A DNA stretch of 55,516 nt from a bacterium. Lineage in GTDB: Bacteria > Desulfobacterota > DSWW01. This document shows positions 33,974 to 42,368 of this stretch, one piece after another (within the stretch, counting starts at the first letter, position 1; each line of letters begins with the position of its first letter). Under the pieces are notes generated by a model. The model was not told the DNA's origin. It saw nothing but the letters and a program-made list of their open reading frames with translations, and ran no database searches. The stretch is taken from positions 1 through 55,516 of the forward strand of contig JANQFG010000206.1 of the NCBI GenBank assembly GCA_028277985.1. The letters are read 5' to 3'. The translations under genes and the position numbers were made by a program.

Positions 33974-34717
33974 TCATGGCCCTGGTTCGGTGGTGACCAC
34001 CAGGCGATATCCAAAGTCCATGCTTTCCGAGTCGAACAGATGGGAGTAGCATCGTTCCCACTCTCCGGACTCGAGATCTTTCTTAAGGCTGCGCAACCCG
34101 TCTTCGTAATCGGGGACACGGGCAAATGTCGATATGGCGGTCCTCACGCCCTCATCGAGATACGCCCGGGGCCGGCGCCAGTAAGCACACAAAAAGCCGT
34201 CCGTACAATCGTGCGGAATCGGCACAGGGATGACTCGAAGGGGTCCAAGGATCTCGGCCATCTCTTCAATCGAGGGGAACAGTGGTTCGTCGATCGTCCG
34301 GATCTGCGGAAGATAGTCGAGGAGCCAGAAATCCTCACAGAATCCGATCCAGGTCAGGAGAATGATCTTTTGTCTTGCCACGCGGCGCGCCTCGCGCAGG
34401 CCCTTTTCGATATCGGACCAGTGGTGGAGGCTGAGCAGGGCCATGGCTACGTCAAAGGCACCGTCCCTGAATGGGACGGATTCGGCACGGGCCTGCACGA
34501 CCAGAGAATCGGTTCTCGGCCTCTGGGATATCATCATCCGGGAGGGTTCCACGGCCACAAGCCTCCGGCCCTCCGGCTCATAAGAGCCGACGCCGGCACC
34601 CAGGTTCACGATGCTGGCCGCCTCGCCGAGCTCTGCATGAATCGCTCTGGCGATGTGGGGGTCGGGTCGACGATAGGTGCTGTATCGTTTCCCGATGGTG
34701 TCGTAGATCGCTTGCAT
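33974..34717 (-). CDS. SAM-dependent methyltransferase, class I
   Basis: Rossmann-fold methyltransferase, 247 aa. Motif I IVNLGAGVGSYEP, acidic strand LVAVEPSRMM, motif around SVPFRDGAFDVAMALLSLHHW, and a YSTYRRPDP N-terminal cap. It is of the Methyltransf_11 type. The gene is 12 bp after the SPL-like radical SAM gene and 40 bp before AlkA. Substrate unknown; given the neighbour AlkA, a role in alkylation response or small-molecule methylation is possible but unsupported. Confidence 0.86.
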   Translation of the reverse strand: MQAIYDTIGKRYSTYRRPDPHIARAIHAELGEAASIVNLGAGVGSYEPEGRRLVAVEPSRMMISQRPRTDSLVVQARAESVPFRDGAFDVAMALLSLHHWSDIEKGLREARRVARQKIILLTWIGFCEDFWLLDYLPQIRTIDEPLFPSIEEMAEILGPLRVIPVPIPHDCTDGFLCAYWRRPRAYLDEGVRTAISTFARVPDYEDGLRSLKKDLESGEWERCYSHLFDSESMDFGYRLVVTTEPGP

Positions 34718-34729
34718 GCTTCGGTCTCT

Positions 34730-35524
34730 CTACACGTGGATACGCAGGTCTAAGCCCCGCTTCTCCTCCAGCACCACCAGTTCCTCTCGCAGTTTCGTCC
34801 AGAAGAGATGCTCTCTGGAGAAGATCACCGGCTCCACCCTCCCGAGCAGATCCGGGAAATGGCTTTTCAGGATTTCCTGCACGTTCGGCCAGCTCCGACC
34901 CGAACGGTCCATGATACTCAGGCCGTATATCCAGATCCGGTCGGCGTGCGGCACGAGCAGATCGATCAACTGCATCGTATCCGTAATATAGGGGATGACC
35001 GGACAGAGCAGGCTCCCGGTCTCTATGCCGGCTTCCCTGCATAGACGCAGAGCCTCCACCCTCCTCTCCGTATCCATCGTGTTCGCCTCGAACCGTTTCC
35101 GCGTTTCGTTGTCATTGAAGGCCACCGAAACACTGACGACTGCGTCCTTCATCTCCTTCAAGACATCCATGTCACGAACCACCAGATCGGACTTAGTAAG
35201 AATACTTGCAGAGAAGCCCTTCTCTGCGAGGAGCTCCAGGACCTTCCGCGTTTGCCCGTATTCCGCCTCGCAAGGTTGGTACGGATCCGTGTGGTAGCCC
35301 ATATAGATGGGTTGCGGAGGAATGCCGTCCAGCTCTGCGCTCAACCGGTCGACGAGATCCTCGTGCACCAGGATCTCCTCCGACCAATCCGTTTCCGCCC
35401 CTTCGAGGGCGTAGCAGTAGTAGCAGTAGTGCTCGCACCCGATATACGGGTCGATCTGATAGTCGCGATCCTTCAAGTCGCAGGACTCCAGAATGGGCCG
35501 CTTGGAGCAAACTGAAACTCTCAT
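34730..35524 (-). CDS. SPL-family radical SAM protein
   Basis: Radical SAM protein of 264 aa resembling spore-photoproduct-lyase-like (Rv2578c-type) proteins. The CxxxCxxC motif is CEHYCYYC at Cys30, Cys34 and Cys37, in context DPYIGCEHYCYYCYALEG. Later strands include ILTKSDLVVRD and VSVSVAFND, characteristic of this family. The ATG at 35524 is used; a frame to 35617 would overlap the GST gene. Proteins of this group lack a proven DNA-repair role. Located between GST and methyltransferase, not far from AlkA. Confidence 0.87.
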   Translation of the reverse strand: MRVSVCSKRPILESCDLKDRDYQIDPYIGCEHYCYYCYALEGAETDWSEEILVHEDLVDRLSAELDGIPPQPIYMGYHTDPYQPCEAEYGQTRKVLELLAEKGFSASILTKSDLVVRDMDVLKEMKDAVVSVSVAFNDNETRKRFEANTMDTERRVEALRLCREAGIETGSLLCPVIPYITDTMQLIDLLVPHADRIWIYGLSIMDRSGRSWPNVQEILKSHFPDLLGRVEPVIFSREHLFWTKLREELVVLEEKRGLDLRIHV

Positions 35525-35556
35525 CCGTGGTGTTCCTCTTCCCGTGGAAACGGCCG

Positions 35557-36183
35557 TCAACCGTTTGCCGATCTGGTTTGTATGAAGCTCCTTCGCCGGG
35601 TCGACTGCTCCATCCATGCATTCAGGCTAGCATGCTCCGAGAGCAGCTGTTGGCCCTCCGGTGCCTGAGACAGATAGAACAGCATCGGAAGGGCGTGCAG
35701 ATCCGCGAGTGTCACAGCGTCGCCGACAAGGAAATCCCGACCATCCAGAAAGCCCTCCAACGCCTGCAGGCAGACAGAGGCTCTTTCCACTGCTTCGTCG
35801 ACACTGCTGCTCGCATCTCCGAACATTACTCGGGGCACGAAGATCCCCCAAACCATCGACATATACGCATACGAGTCCAGGATCCCGATGATCTGATTCA
35901 TTCGTGCCTGTTCTCGAACATCTGCCGGGGTCAGGCGTATGCCGGAAAACGCCTCGTCCAGGTAGGCGTTGATGGCTTGCGTTTCGTAGATGAGAAAATC
36001 CTCCTGCTTCAAGACCGGGATGCGACCGAATGGATTACGCTCCAAATGCTCCGGAGGAACACCACTCTCACCGAAAACGTTCGTCTCCACGAGCTCGTAG
36101 TCGATCTCTTTCTCCTCCAACGCAAGACGAACGATCCGGGTATAGACACTCTCGGCCAGACCATAGAGCTGAATCGTACTCAC
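35557..36183 (-). CDS. Glutathione S-transferase family protein
   Basis: GST-fold protein, 208 aa. N-terminal thioredoxin-like half with NPFGRIPVLKQED and YETQAINAYLD (the GSH-binding loop and the Ser/Thr-substituted Glu-Thr motif), and a helical C-terminal domain with LVGDAVTLADLHALP. Start ATG at 36183 gives the standard MSTIQLYGLAESVYT beginning. Cytosolic detoxification or isomerase activity; substrate unknown. Upstream lies the FixC-like locus, 121 bp away. Confidence 0.88.
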   Translation of the reverse strand: MSTIQLYGLAESVYTRIVRLALEEKEIDYELVETNVFGESGVPPEHLERNPFGRIPVLKQEDFLIYETQAINAYLDEAFSGIRLTPADVREQARMNQIIGILDSYAYMSMVWGIFVPRVMFGDASSSVDEAVERASVCLQALEGFLDGRDFLVGDAVTLADLHALPMLFYLSQAPEGQQLLSEHASLNAWMEQSTRRRSFIQTRSANG

Positions 36184-36304
36184 GGCAATCTCCTATCGTA
36201 GGAAGTCATGCTGCAGCAGTCGTTCTGCGTGAAGATAGTGGATGTGACTGTCAGAATCAAGTATTCGACGGGTGGGCACGAAGAGCGCAGAACGACCGTT
36301 CCCG

Positions 36305-37915
36305 TTATCCCCAGCGGAAGCGAACGCCCATGCCGTGGGACGGATAGGACCAGTCGACAGAGTCACAGATATACCGGCAGGTGCCGCATTCCAGGCAGCC
36401 TTCGTGATTGAAGAGGATCGTACCGTCCTGCTCGTTCCATTCGTAGTTTCCCGCGGGGCAGGAGACGATGCACTGCCTGTTGTCGCACTCCGGGCAGGCG
36501 GAGCCGTCGACCTTGATGTGAGGATGCGTACCCTTCTGTATGATGACGCTCGCCATTCTGTCTTCGCGGCCCACATCTGCGACGCTGTCATAGTCCATGG
36601 TCAACGCAACGTCTGTTCCCTTTCGGACAAAGGGCGAAACGATCCATCGGAGGGGAGCGGGAAGGAGGTCTTTGATGATTCCATGGTAGAGGACTCCACC
36701 GCTCGAGGGCCGCTCCTTGCCCATGAAAGTGGATACATTGTACGTGTAGTTGTCGAGTACGGAGGCAATCGTGCTTCTGTACTGCTTGAGCTTCGGACGC
36801 CTCTTGGAAAACCATATGCTCTGCTTGCGTGCCTCCGCGTGGGACTCCACCAGTGTGGTCTTCTCCTTCATCAGGGCGAGGTACTGCTTCAGTGTCTTTC
36901 GTCGGAAATCATTCTTCTTCAAGGCCCGTTCCACGGTTTCCGCGGCCATCATTCCGCATGCCATTCCGGGCGGCACGCCCACATAGACGACGTTGTTGAA
37001 GCCACTGGCATCTCCACAGAGGATGACACCGTTGCCGACCGTGTCTTTCAGTCGTATGCGGCCGCCATCCGAGATGATGTGGGCCTGGTATTCACGGAGC
37101 GTGGAGCCCTTTACGCAGGCATGTATAAAGGGATGCTCCTTCAGCTGGATGTACTTGCTGTGGAGACTCACGCCTCCTGCGGCAACCATGTCCACCTGCC
37201 CGAAAAGGGCCAACGATAGGCTGTCCCGATTCGTATAGAGGCTGACGGCGCCGCCCACGTCATCGGAAGGATAACCGAATCCGGTGTAGCAGCAACCTTC
37301 ATTCGGCAACAGGTTGAATCGCTCCTCTATGGTTTCCGGCGGAAGATCCAGGACCTCCTTCACGGCCAGCATCTACATGCTGCTGTCCTGCCGCGAAACA
37401 AGACCTGATTTCTCGGCAACCACCGAGTTCACGCCGTCCGCGCCTACGACCACATCCGCCAGGAGCTCATCATCCCCAACCCGTACGCCTCTGACCGACC
37501 CGCCTTCGATGATGAGGTCCGTAACCGTGGCACCCGTAATCATCTGCGCCCCGGCCTCCTCGGCCTTGCCGGCCAGCCAGGCGTCGAACTTGCCCCGATA
37601 AGCGGTGAAGGCGCTTGAATCCTTCAAGTGCCCGTAGTAACGGGCCCGGATGTTCACGACGTCGTTTCTGCCCAGAAGGATAACACTCTCTTCGGTGACG
37701 GCTCTTTCCAGTGGGGCGTCTTCCATGAAGTCGGGAACGAGGTGCTTCAGCACGTCCGTCAACAGAACGAAGGAGGCAACGTTCTTCTCCCCGGGTTTCT
37801 GCCCTCGCTCCAGAACGATGCACTCGATGCCCTTGCGGGCCAGACTCAGTGCGCAGGCAGAGCCCGCCGGGCCGGCACCCACTACGATAGCGGTGGTTCG
37901 TTTCACCGGAATCAC
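36305..37915 (-). pseudogene. FixC-FixX fusion (ETF-quinone oxidoreductase type), interrupted by one TAG
   Basis: A single open frame of 536 codons, broken by amber TAG at 37373-37375 (codon 181). Codons 1-180: FAD-binding VVGAGPAGSACALSLA and ERGQKPGEKN, then ADGVNSVVAEKSGL. After the TAG the frame continues MLAVKEVLDLPPETIEERF, precisely as in FixC, so one residue is replaced and no base is lost. The C-terminal ~70 residues are a FixX-like ferredoxin (ACPECDNRQCIVSCPAGNY, EGCLECGTCRYIC). This would accept electrons from ETF and pass them to quinone. The sequence AGC-ATG-TAG-ATG allows reinitiation at the next ATG. It is a nonsense mutation, read-through or sequencing error; both halves otherwise appear intact. 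Confidence 0.85.
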
Positions 37916-37961
37916 CTCCCATCACAGGTTGTAGAAAGGGTGGAGCACATCCATGTAGCCG

Positions 37962-38543
37962 TCACCGGTCGTTCTCGTTGTTCTTATCGGATGATTCGAG
38001 CTCAGCCAGGACATGCTGATAACAGGCAGGGCACAGACCATGGGTCAATTCCGGCAATTCATCGGCCTCGAAAAGCCTCAGCCGGATGAGTCCCTCCTCC
38101 ACTTCGACCCATTCGGCATCGGGGGTGGCGATCTTTTTGCAGACACTACAAATCCTGATGAAGTGGGTCGACCTTGGGGTGTTCTGGTCGAAGAGCTTCA
38201 CCGAATCGCAGGGTTCCGTTCTGACGACGTGACTCACAATCCGGATTCCGCCATCCGGCGACGACAGGGGAAGAAGACTCATGTATCTCTTTTCCTCCGG
38301 GGAGTCACACCGAAACGGAATCGGCCCGACTCGTTTCCCGCCCCTGATTTGCCGGAAGATTTGCTCATACAGGTGCCGGGTCGCCTTTCCTTGAATGAAC
38401 CTCCACAGCGGTTGTCCTATCACGTTGTCCGGGCGGCATTCGCTGGCCCAGGCATTGTTCCGGGCAAAAGCCAGCCAGTTCTCGCTGACTTCGGCAATTA
38501 CGTTCTCCTTATCGATGAGATATGTGAAGACACCGTCCTGCAT
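37962..38543 (-). CDS. PAS-domain protein with C-terminal zinc-knuckle-like motif
   Basis: Protein of 193 aa. Residues about 5-115 are a PAS fold (YLIDKENVIAEVSENW, VIGQPLWRFIQGKATRHLYE). The C-terminal third has CSVCKKIATPDAEWVEVEE and GLCPACYQHVL, two CxxC pairs, the same tail found on PAS-containing two-component proteins. There is no kinase, HTH or GGDEF domain, so it is an orphan sensor. It sits 46 bp before the FixC-like gene on the same strand. Redox or oxygen sensing is plausible but unproven. Confidence 0.82.
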   Translation of the reverse strand: MQDGVFTYLIDKENVIAEVSENWLAFARNNAWASECRPDNVIGQPLWRFIQGKATRHLYEQIFRQIRGGKRVGPIPFRCDSPEEKRYMSLLPLSSPDGGIRIVSHVVRTEPCDSVKLFDQNTPRSTHFIRICSVCKKIATPDAEWVEVEEGLIRLRLFEADELPELTHGLCPACYQHVLAELESSDKNNENDR

Positions 38544-38726
38544 TTGTGTTTCTCTCCACTACAGTGTGTCCGATCCTCCATCATCCCTCTCAGCCCCTTC
38601 ATTTCAGGGATTTAGTTTAGATTACTACGGCAGGCCACAAGTTCCTCGGCAGTTCTGACCCAACGCACATGTTTTGTTTCTGATATCCAGTACTTGGGCC
38701 TTCGTTTCTTGAGCAGAGATCGGCCC

Positions 38727-39911
38727 TCAAAGCCGCCTCAGGAGCAGGCCCCTGACCTCCTCCGGGTTCAACTCCACTGGGTTGTTCTTGTTGCCTGTGC
38801 TCTGGGCGATTCCGTCAAGATCGGAGGTGCGAACCCCGAAGTCGCCCAACCGGGGAAGGTTGAGCAGTTCGGTCCACTCGTCGATCCTATCGGTCAACAG
38901 ATCACAGCAGGAATGGGTCTCTTCCTCTCGAAAGCCCTTCCCTCCCAAGAGGGCACCGACTTGGGCGTACTTCCTTAGGGCCACATGGCCATCCTGCCCC
39001 TGTTGCCGAAGCTTCTCTATGTTGATCCTGATTTCCGCACCCACCAGGGTTCCGCATACCACACCGTGAGGAATAGGAAACTGCCCGCCGATCGGCGAGG
39101 CCAATCCGTGAACCACGCCGAGGCCCGCATTGGCAAGCGTTATGCCGGAGACCAGAGAGGCATAAGCCATGGCGGCCCTCTTCTCGATGTTGTTCGGCTC
39201 TGTCGTGCACACGGGAACCAGGCTGTCCTTCAGAAAGGAAAGTCCGCTGTGGGCCAGGGCGTCGGTAAAGGGGCTTGCCTTGGTGGACACATACGATTCG
39301 AGAAGCTGGGTGAATGCATCCATGCCACAGGCCGCAGACACATCGGCAGGACACGAGAGCGCAAGTTCCGGGTCGATGACTGCTACATCCGGAATGAAAC
39401 GATCATGGCGGATCGACTTCTTGAAACCTTGCGGGCCGATCCTGCTCAGCACCGCGTTCTTGGTGGCCTCGCTACCCGTGCCCGAAGTGGTCGGGACCGC
39501 CACAAAGGGGACCTTTTCTCCGTTGTGCTCCCGATGACCGACCCCCTCGAGGTACTCGCACACGGAATCGTCCTGGGGCAACATGGCGGAAATCGCCTTG
39601 CCTGCATCCACCACGCTGCCCCCGCCCACAGCCAGGACAACCTGGACTCCCTCTTCACGGAACTGCGAGACCGTATCGTCCACGAAATCCGGAGAGGGCT
39701 CTCCCTGCAATGTCACCCGCGACCAACGAATCGACTCCTCGGCCAGCCCCTCGGCCAGTTCGTCCCATTTCCCGGACCTTTCCAGGGAAGAAAGGCCCGT
39801 TAGGATCAGAACGTGGCGGCCGAACTCCCGGATGGTCCGATGGACACGGCGGAACTCTCCGGGTCCGAAGACAATTCCCGGCACCCCTGCGAATGAGAAA
39901 GGGCGGATCAT
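38727..39911 (-). CDS. Iron-containing (group III) alcohol dehydrogenase
   Basis: NAD(P)-dependent dehydrogenase of about 394 aa. Nucleotide-binding GGGSVVDAGKAI in the N-terminal half, FVAVPTTSGTGSE, then the metal region GMDAFTQLLESY, NAGLGVVHGLASPIG and IPHGVVCG. Three of the four usual metal ligands (Asp, His, His) are visible; the His of the standard DALTH is Gln here, a variant known in the family. ATG at 39911 with GGAGAA before it; the frame extends to 39935 without added homology. Substrate alcohol or aldehyde unknown. Confidence 0.9.
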   Translation of the reverse strand: MIRPFSFAGVPGIVFGPGEFRRVHRTIREFGRHVLILTGLSSLERSGKWDELAEGLAEESIRWSRVTLQGEPSPDFVDDTVSQFREEGVQVVLAVGGGSVVDAGKAISAMLPQDDSVCEYLEGVGHREHNGEKVPFVAVPTTSGTGSEATKNAVLSRIGPQGFKKSIRHDRFIPDVAVIDPELALSCPADVSAACGMDAFTQLLESYVSTKASPFTDALAHSGLSFLKDSLVPVCTTEPNNIEKRAAMAYASLVSGITLANAGLGVVHGLASPIGGQFPIPHGVVCGTLVGAEIRINIEKLRQQGQDGHVALRKYAQVGALLGGKGFREEETHSCCDLLTDRIDEWTELLNLPRLGDFGVRTSDLDGIAQSTGNKNNPVELNPEEVRGLLLRRL

Positions 39912-39937
39912 CGACGCTTCTCCTCTACGGTTCACCC

Positions 39938-39943
39938 TTTATA
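39938..39943 (-). promoter_or_regulatory. TATAAA -10-like element upstream of the alcohol dehydrogenase
   Basis: Minus-strand TATAAA about 27 bp before the ATG at 39911 in the ~195-bp divergent intergenic region (39912-40105). No convincing -35 is seen at 17 bp, so support is weak. Confidence 0.25.
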
Positions 39944-40105
39944 CCGCAATTCGATCTCCATTCCCATGGCTTAGCAGCATATCGCACGAGACCTCGTGGC
40001 GAGAGCGGTGGAATGCTTCGTGCCATAACCGGGCGAGTTGCCATCCCCCGGAGGGACGGCTATCCTGAGATTACACCCACCCCCCCGAACCCGGAGGAAG
40101 ACCCC

Positions 40106-41335
40106 ATGCAAGTTACCCCTGCCCATCGATCCCTGGCCGAGAAGTTCGTGTTCCAGCAAGGTCGGGAGGACGCCTTCATACCCGACTCACTGCTGGATCT
40201 TGTCAGCTTCGTGTATACCGAGGAGGAGGCGGAAATCGTCTCGGCCCTCCCGTTTGTCGCGCTTCCCGCCCGTGCCATCGCGAGAAGGGTCAAGAGGCCC
40301 GTTCGAGAGGTCAGGCCGATTCTGGAATCCCTGTCCGACCGGTTGCTGATCGTGGGGCTACAAATGAAGGGAATCCCGGTCTACGGGTTCATGCCCCTTG
40401 CCCCCGGGGTGTTCGAATCCCAGATGATCCGCAGCAACGGCGGGGACGGCGAGTACTACAAGGAATTCTCCCGCCTCTTCGAGGCTTTCTACGAGGAGTT
40501 CTGCACCTGGATCAAACCGAGGCTGGAAGGAAAGGACCTGCGCTTCGGCCGGATCATCCCGATCCAGCAATCCATCGACCACTCCCCCGGCGTGAGCGTG
40601 ATGGCCCTGCCGTCGGACAGGTTCCTCGAGACGGTCGACCGAAACAACAGCTTCGCCCTCGTGAATGTGTGCAGCTGCCGGCACGAGGCGGACCTGCTCG
40701 GAAAGGGATGCGGCAAGCCGAAGGACGTCTGCTCGGCCATGGGACGCCTCGCGGACGTGGTCGTCGACAAGGGAATGGGGCGGAGGGTGTCGAAAGAGGA
40801 GTTCCTCGATGCAAAAATGCGGGCGGCCGACTCAGGGCTCGTGAACCTGGTCGACAACCTGGAGAACCCGCTCCAGGTCTGCTCCTGCTGCGGCTGCTGT
40901 TGCGGCGCCCTGCGGATCTTGAGCCAGTTCAATATTCCGACCATCATCGCGAAGAGCCACTTCGAGGCGGTAATCGACCCGGCGAAATGCATCGGCTGCG
41001 GCACCTGCGAAGAGATCTGTCCGATGGACGCGGTCACCATGCAGAAGGCAACACCCAGGGCGAGAAAAAAAAAGAAGGCGGCCATCGACCCTGCCCGCTG
41101 CATAGGTTGCGGCCTGTGCGTGTACAAGTGTGAGAAGACGAGGGCGGTCACCCTTCGGGCACGCGAAGACTACAAGCCTCCGGCAAAGAGCATGGTGGAG
41201 TTCACCATGAGCCGGCTCTGTGAAGTGAAAGGAATCGAGAGCCCCCTTCTGGACCGGGTGGGCCTTGGCGTAAGCCAACTGCTCGACAAATACTCACCCC
41301 TTCACATTTCCGGGCCGAAGTACCGACCGAAGTGA
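40106..41335 (+). CDS. Winged-helix-like protein with two 4Fe-4S ferredoxin clusters
   Basis: Cytoplasmic iron-sulfur protein of 409 aa. N-terminal third (to about 90) is helical, like a winged-helix (PFVALPARAIARRVKRPVRE). The middle has VNVCSCRHEADLLGKGC and LQVCSCCGCCCGAL, extra cysteine clusters. The C-terminus has two classic ferredoxin motifs: CIGCGTCEEICP at Cys295/298/301/305, and CIGCGLCVYKC at Cys332/335/338/342, the second without the usual Pro. The ATG at 40106 follows GGAGGAAG; an in-frame ATG at 39710 is far upstream in the dehydrogenase gene on the opposite strand and is not used. It may shuttle electrons; partner unknown. Confidence 0.86.
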   Translation: MQVTPAHRSLAEKFVFQQGREDAFIPDSLLDLVSFVYTEEEAEIVSALPFVALPARAIARRVKRPVREVRPILESLSDRLLIVGLQMKGIPVYGFMPLAPGVFESQMIRSNGGDGEYYKEFSRLFEAFYEEFCTWIKPRLEGKDLRFGRIIPIQQSIDHSPGVSVMALPSDRFLETVDRNNSFALVNVCSCRHEADLLGKGCGKPKDVCSAMGRLADVVVDKGMGRRVSKEEFLDAKMRAADSGLVNLVDNLENPLQVCSCCGCCCGALRILSQFNIPTIIAKSHFEAVIDPAKCIGCGTCEEICPMDAVTMQKATPRARKKKKAAIDPARCIGCGLCVYKCEKTRAVTLRAREDYKPPAKSMVEFTMSRLCEVKGIESPLLDRVGLGVSQLLDKYSPLHISGPKYRPK

Positions 41336-41375
41336 ACGGGTTGACGAACACCCCTGACCCGCGGCGGGGTATCCT

Positions 41376-42368
41376 TCAGCCCCCGGGATCGGCACGCCGC
41401 CCCTGGAGCACGTAGAACAGGGCCCCGGGAAGGCGCAACGCGACAAACCACAATCGCACGACCAGCATGATCGTGGCCCCGGTCTCCACGCCGAACTGGG
41501 CGAACAGAACAGACGCGGCCGTTTCCGACACTCCGATGCCACTGGGGGATATGGGCAGGGCCGTGGCGATGAAGACCAATGGGCAGACAAGGAAGACCTG
41601 CTTCCACCCGAGGGGGGTCCCGATCGCTTCACCGGCGACCCTGTACACGCCCATGGACAGCACACCGACGACAAGGGACAACGCGACGCAGGACAAGAGG
41701 GTCCTGCCCCGTTCACGGTAGGCCTTCGCCACGCTTTCCAGGGGAGCGCGGAAGCTTTCCGGCACAAACCTCAGCACCCGCACGCGTGTGGTGTCGAACC
41801 AGAGGGTCGAGAAAGCGAGGGTCGCCCCGGAGACGCAGAAGACGATGACTACGCCCATCTGAAGCATGGACCGGTTCAGCCCACCTCCGCAACAGACCAT
41901 CCAGAGGACAGCGGCCAACCCAAGCACGAAAGCCGTGTAGAAGCCGATCGCCCTGTCCATCACAACCGTGGACACCCCTGCTATCTTGGCCGAAGGCGCC
42001 TCCCGGGTCACGTAGTATCCTAGCACGAGATCCCCTCCCACCACGCCGGGAAGCGCCATGGCCAGAAAACGGCCGATCCAGACCAGCCCGAGGGTTCTTG
42101 GAAAGGGTAGATCGATCCGTTGAATCTTCAGGAGCCACCACCAGCGCCAGGCCTGCAGGACCATCGCTATACAAAGCACCAGAAGGCCCAGGCCGTGGAG
42201 GGAAGCCCGTGGACTCGAAAAGAGGATGCTGAAATCGAGTCGACCGCTCTTGACCAGCCATGCGAGCAGCCCTGTCGCCACAATGACCTTGGCGATCGTA
42301 ACCAGGCTCACAGGGCTCGAACGTTCCGGCCGGATGGGATCATCCCGGTTCTCAGGAGTCGCCGGCAT
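41376..42368 (-). CDS. Lysylphosphatidylglycerol-synthase-like flippase domain protein
   Basis: Polytopic membrane protein, 330 aa, of the LPG_synthase_TM (UPF0104) family, about eight helices. Family landmarks: LGLVWIGRFLAMALPGVVGGDLVLGYY, AGVSTVVMDRAIGF, and ALPISPSGIGVSETAAS. Related proteins flip lipids or lipid-linked glycans or modify membranes; here it ends the glycan operon, so lipid-linked-glycan flipping is plausible. Its start overlaps the aminotransferase end by 17 bp. Confidence 0.84.
   Translation of the reverse strand: MPATPENRDDPIRPERSSPVSLVTIAKVIVATGLLAWLVKSGRLDFSILFSSPRASLHGLGLLVLCIAMVLQAWRWWWLLKIQRIDLPFPRTLGLVWIGRFLAMALPGVVGGDLVLGYYVTREAPSAKIAGVSTVVMDRAIGFYTAFVLGLAAVLWMVCCGGGLNRSMLQMGVVIVFCVSGATLAFSTLWFDTTRVRVLRFVPESFRAPLESVAKAYRERGRTLLSCVALSLVVGVLSMGVYRVAGEAIGTPLGWKQVFLVCPLVFIATALPISPSGIGVSETAASVLFAQFGVETGATIMLVVRLWFVALRLPGALFYVLQGRRADPGG

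Noticed and set aside
37373..37375. Pyrrolysine or other recoded TAG
   Set aside because: TAG serves as an ordinary stop at several genes here and the replaced residue lies in a hydrophobic strand; no Pyl genes are visible. Not excluded, but less likely than mutation or base error.
41060..41080. Run of nine A in the ferredoxin protein as a programmed frameshift site
   Set aside because: The frame continues through it to intact 4Fe-4S motifs, giving KKKK without any shift needed.
41340..41375. Hairpin between the ferredoxin and flippase-like genes as a rho-independent terminator
   Set aside because: Only about five GC pairs (ACCCC/GGGGT) with a long loop and no following T-run on either strand; too weak to call.
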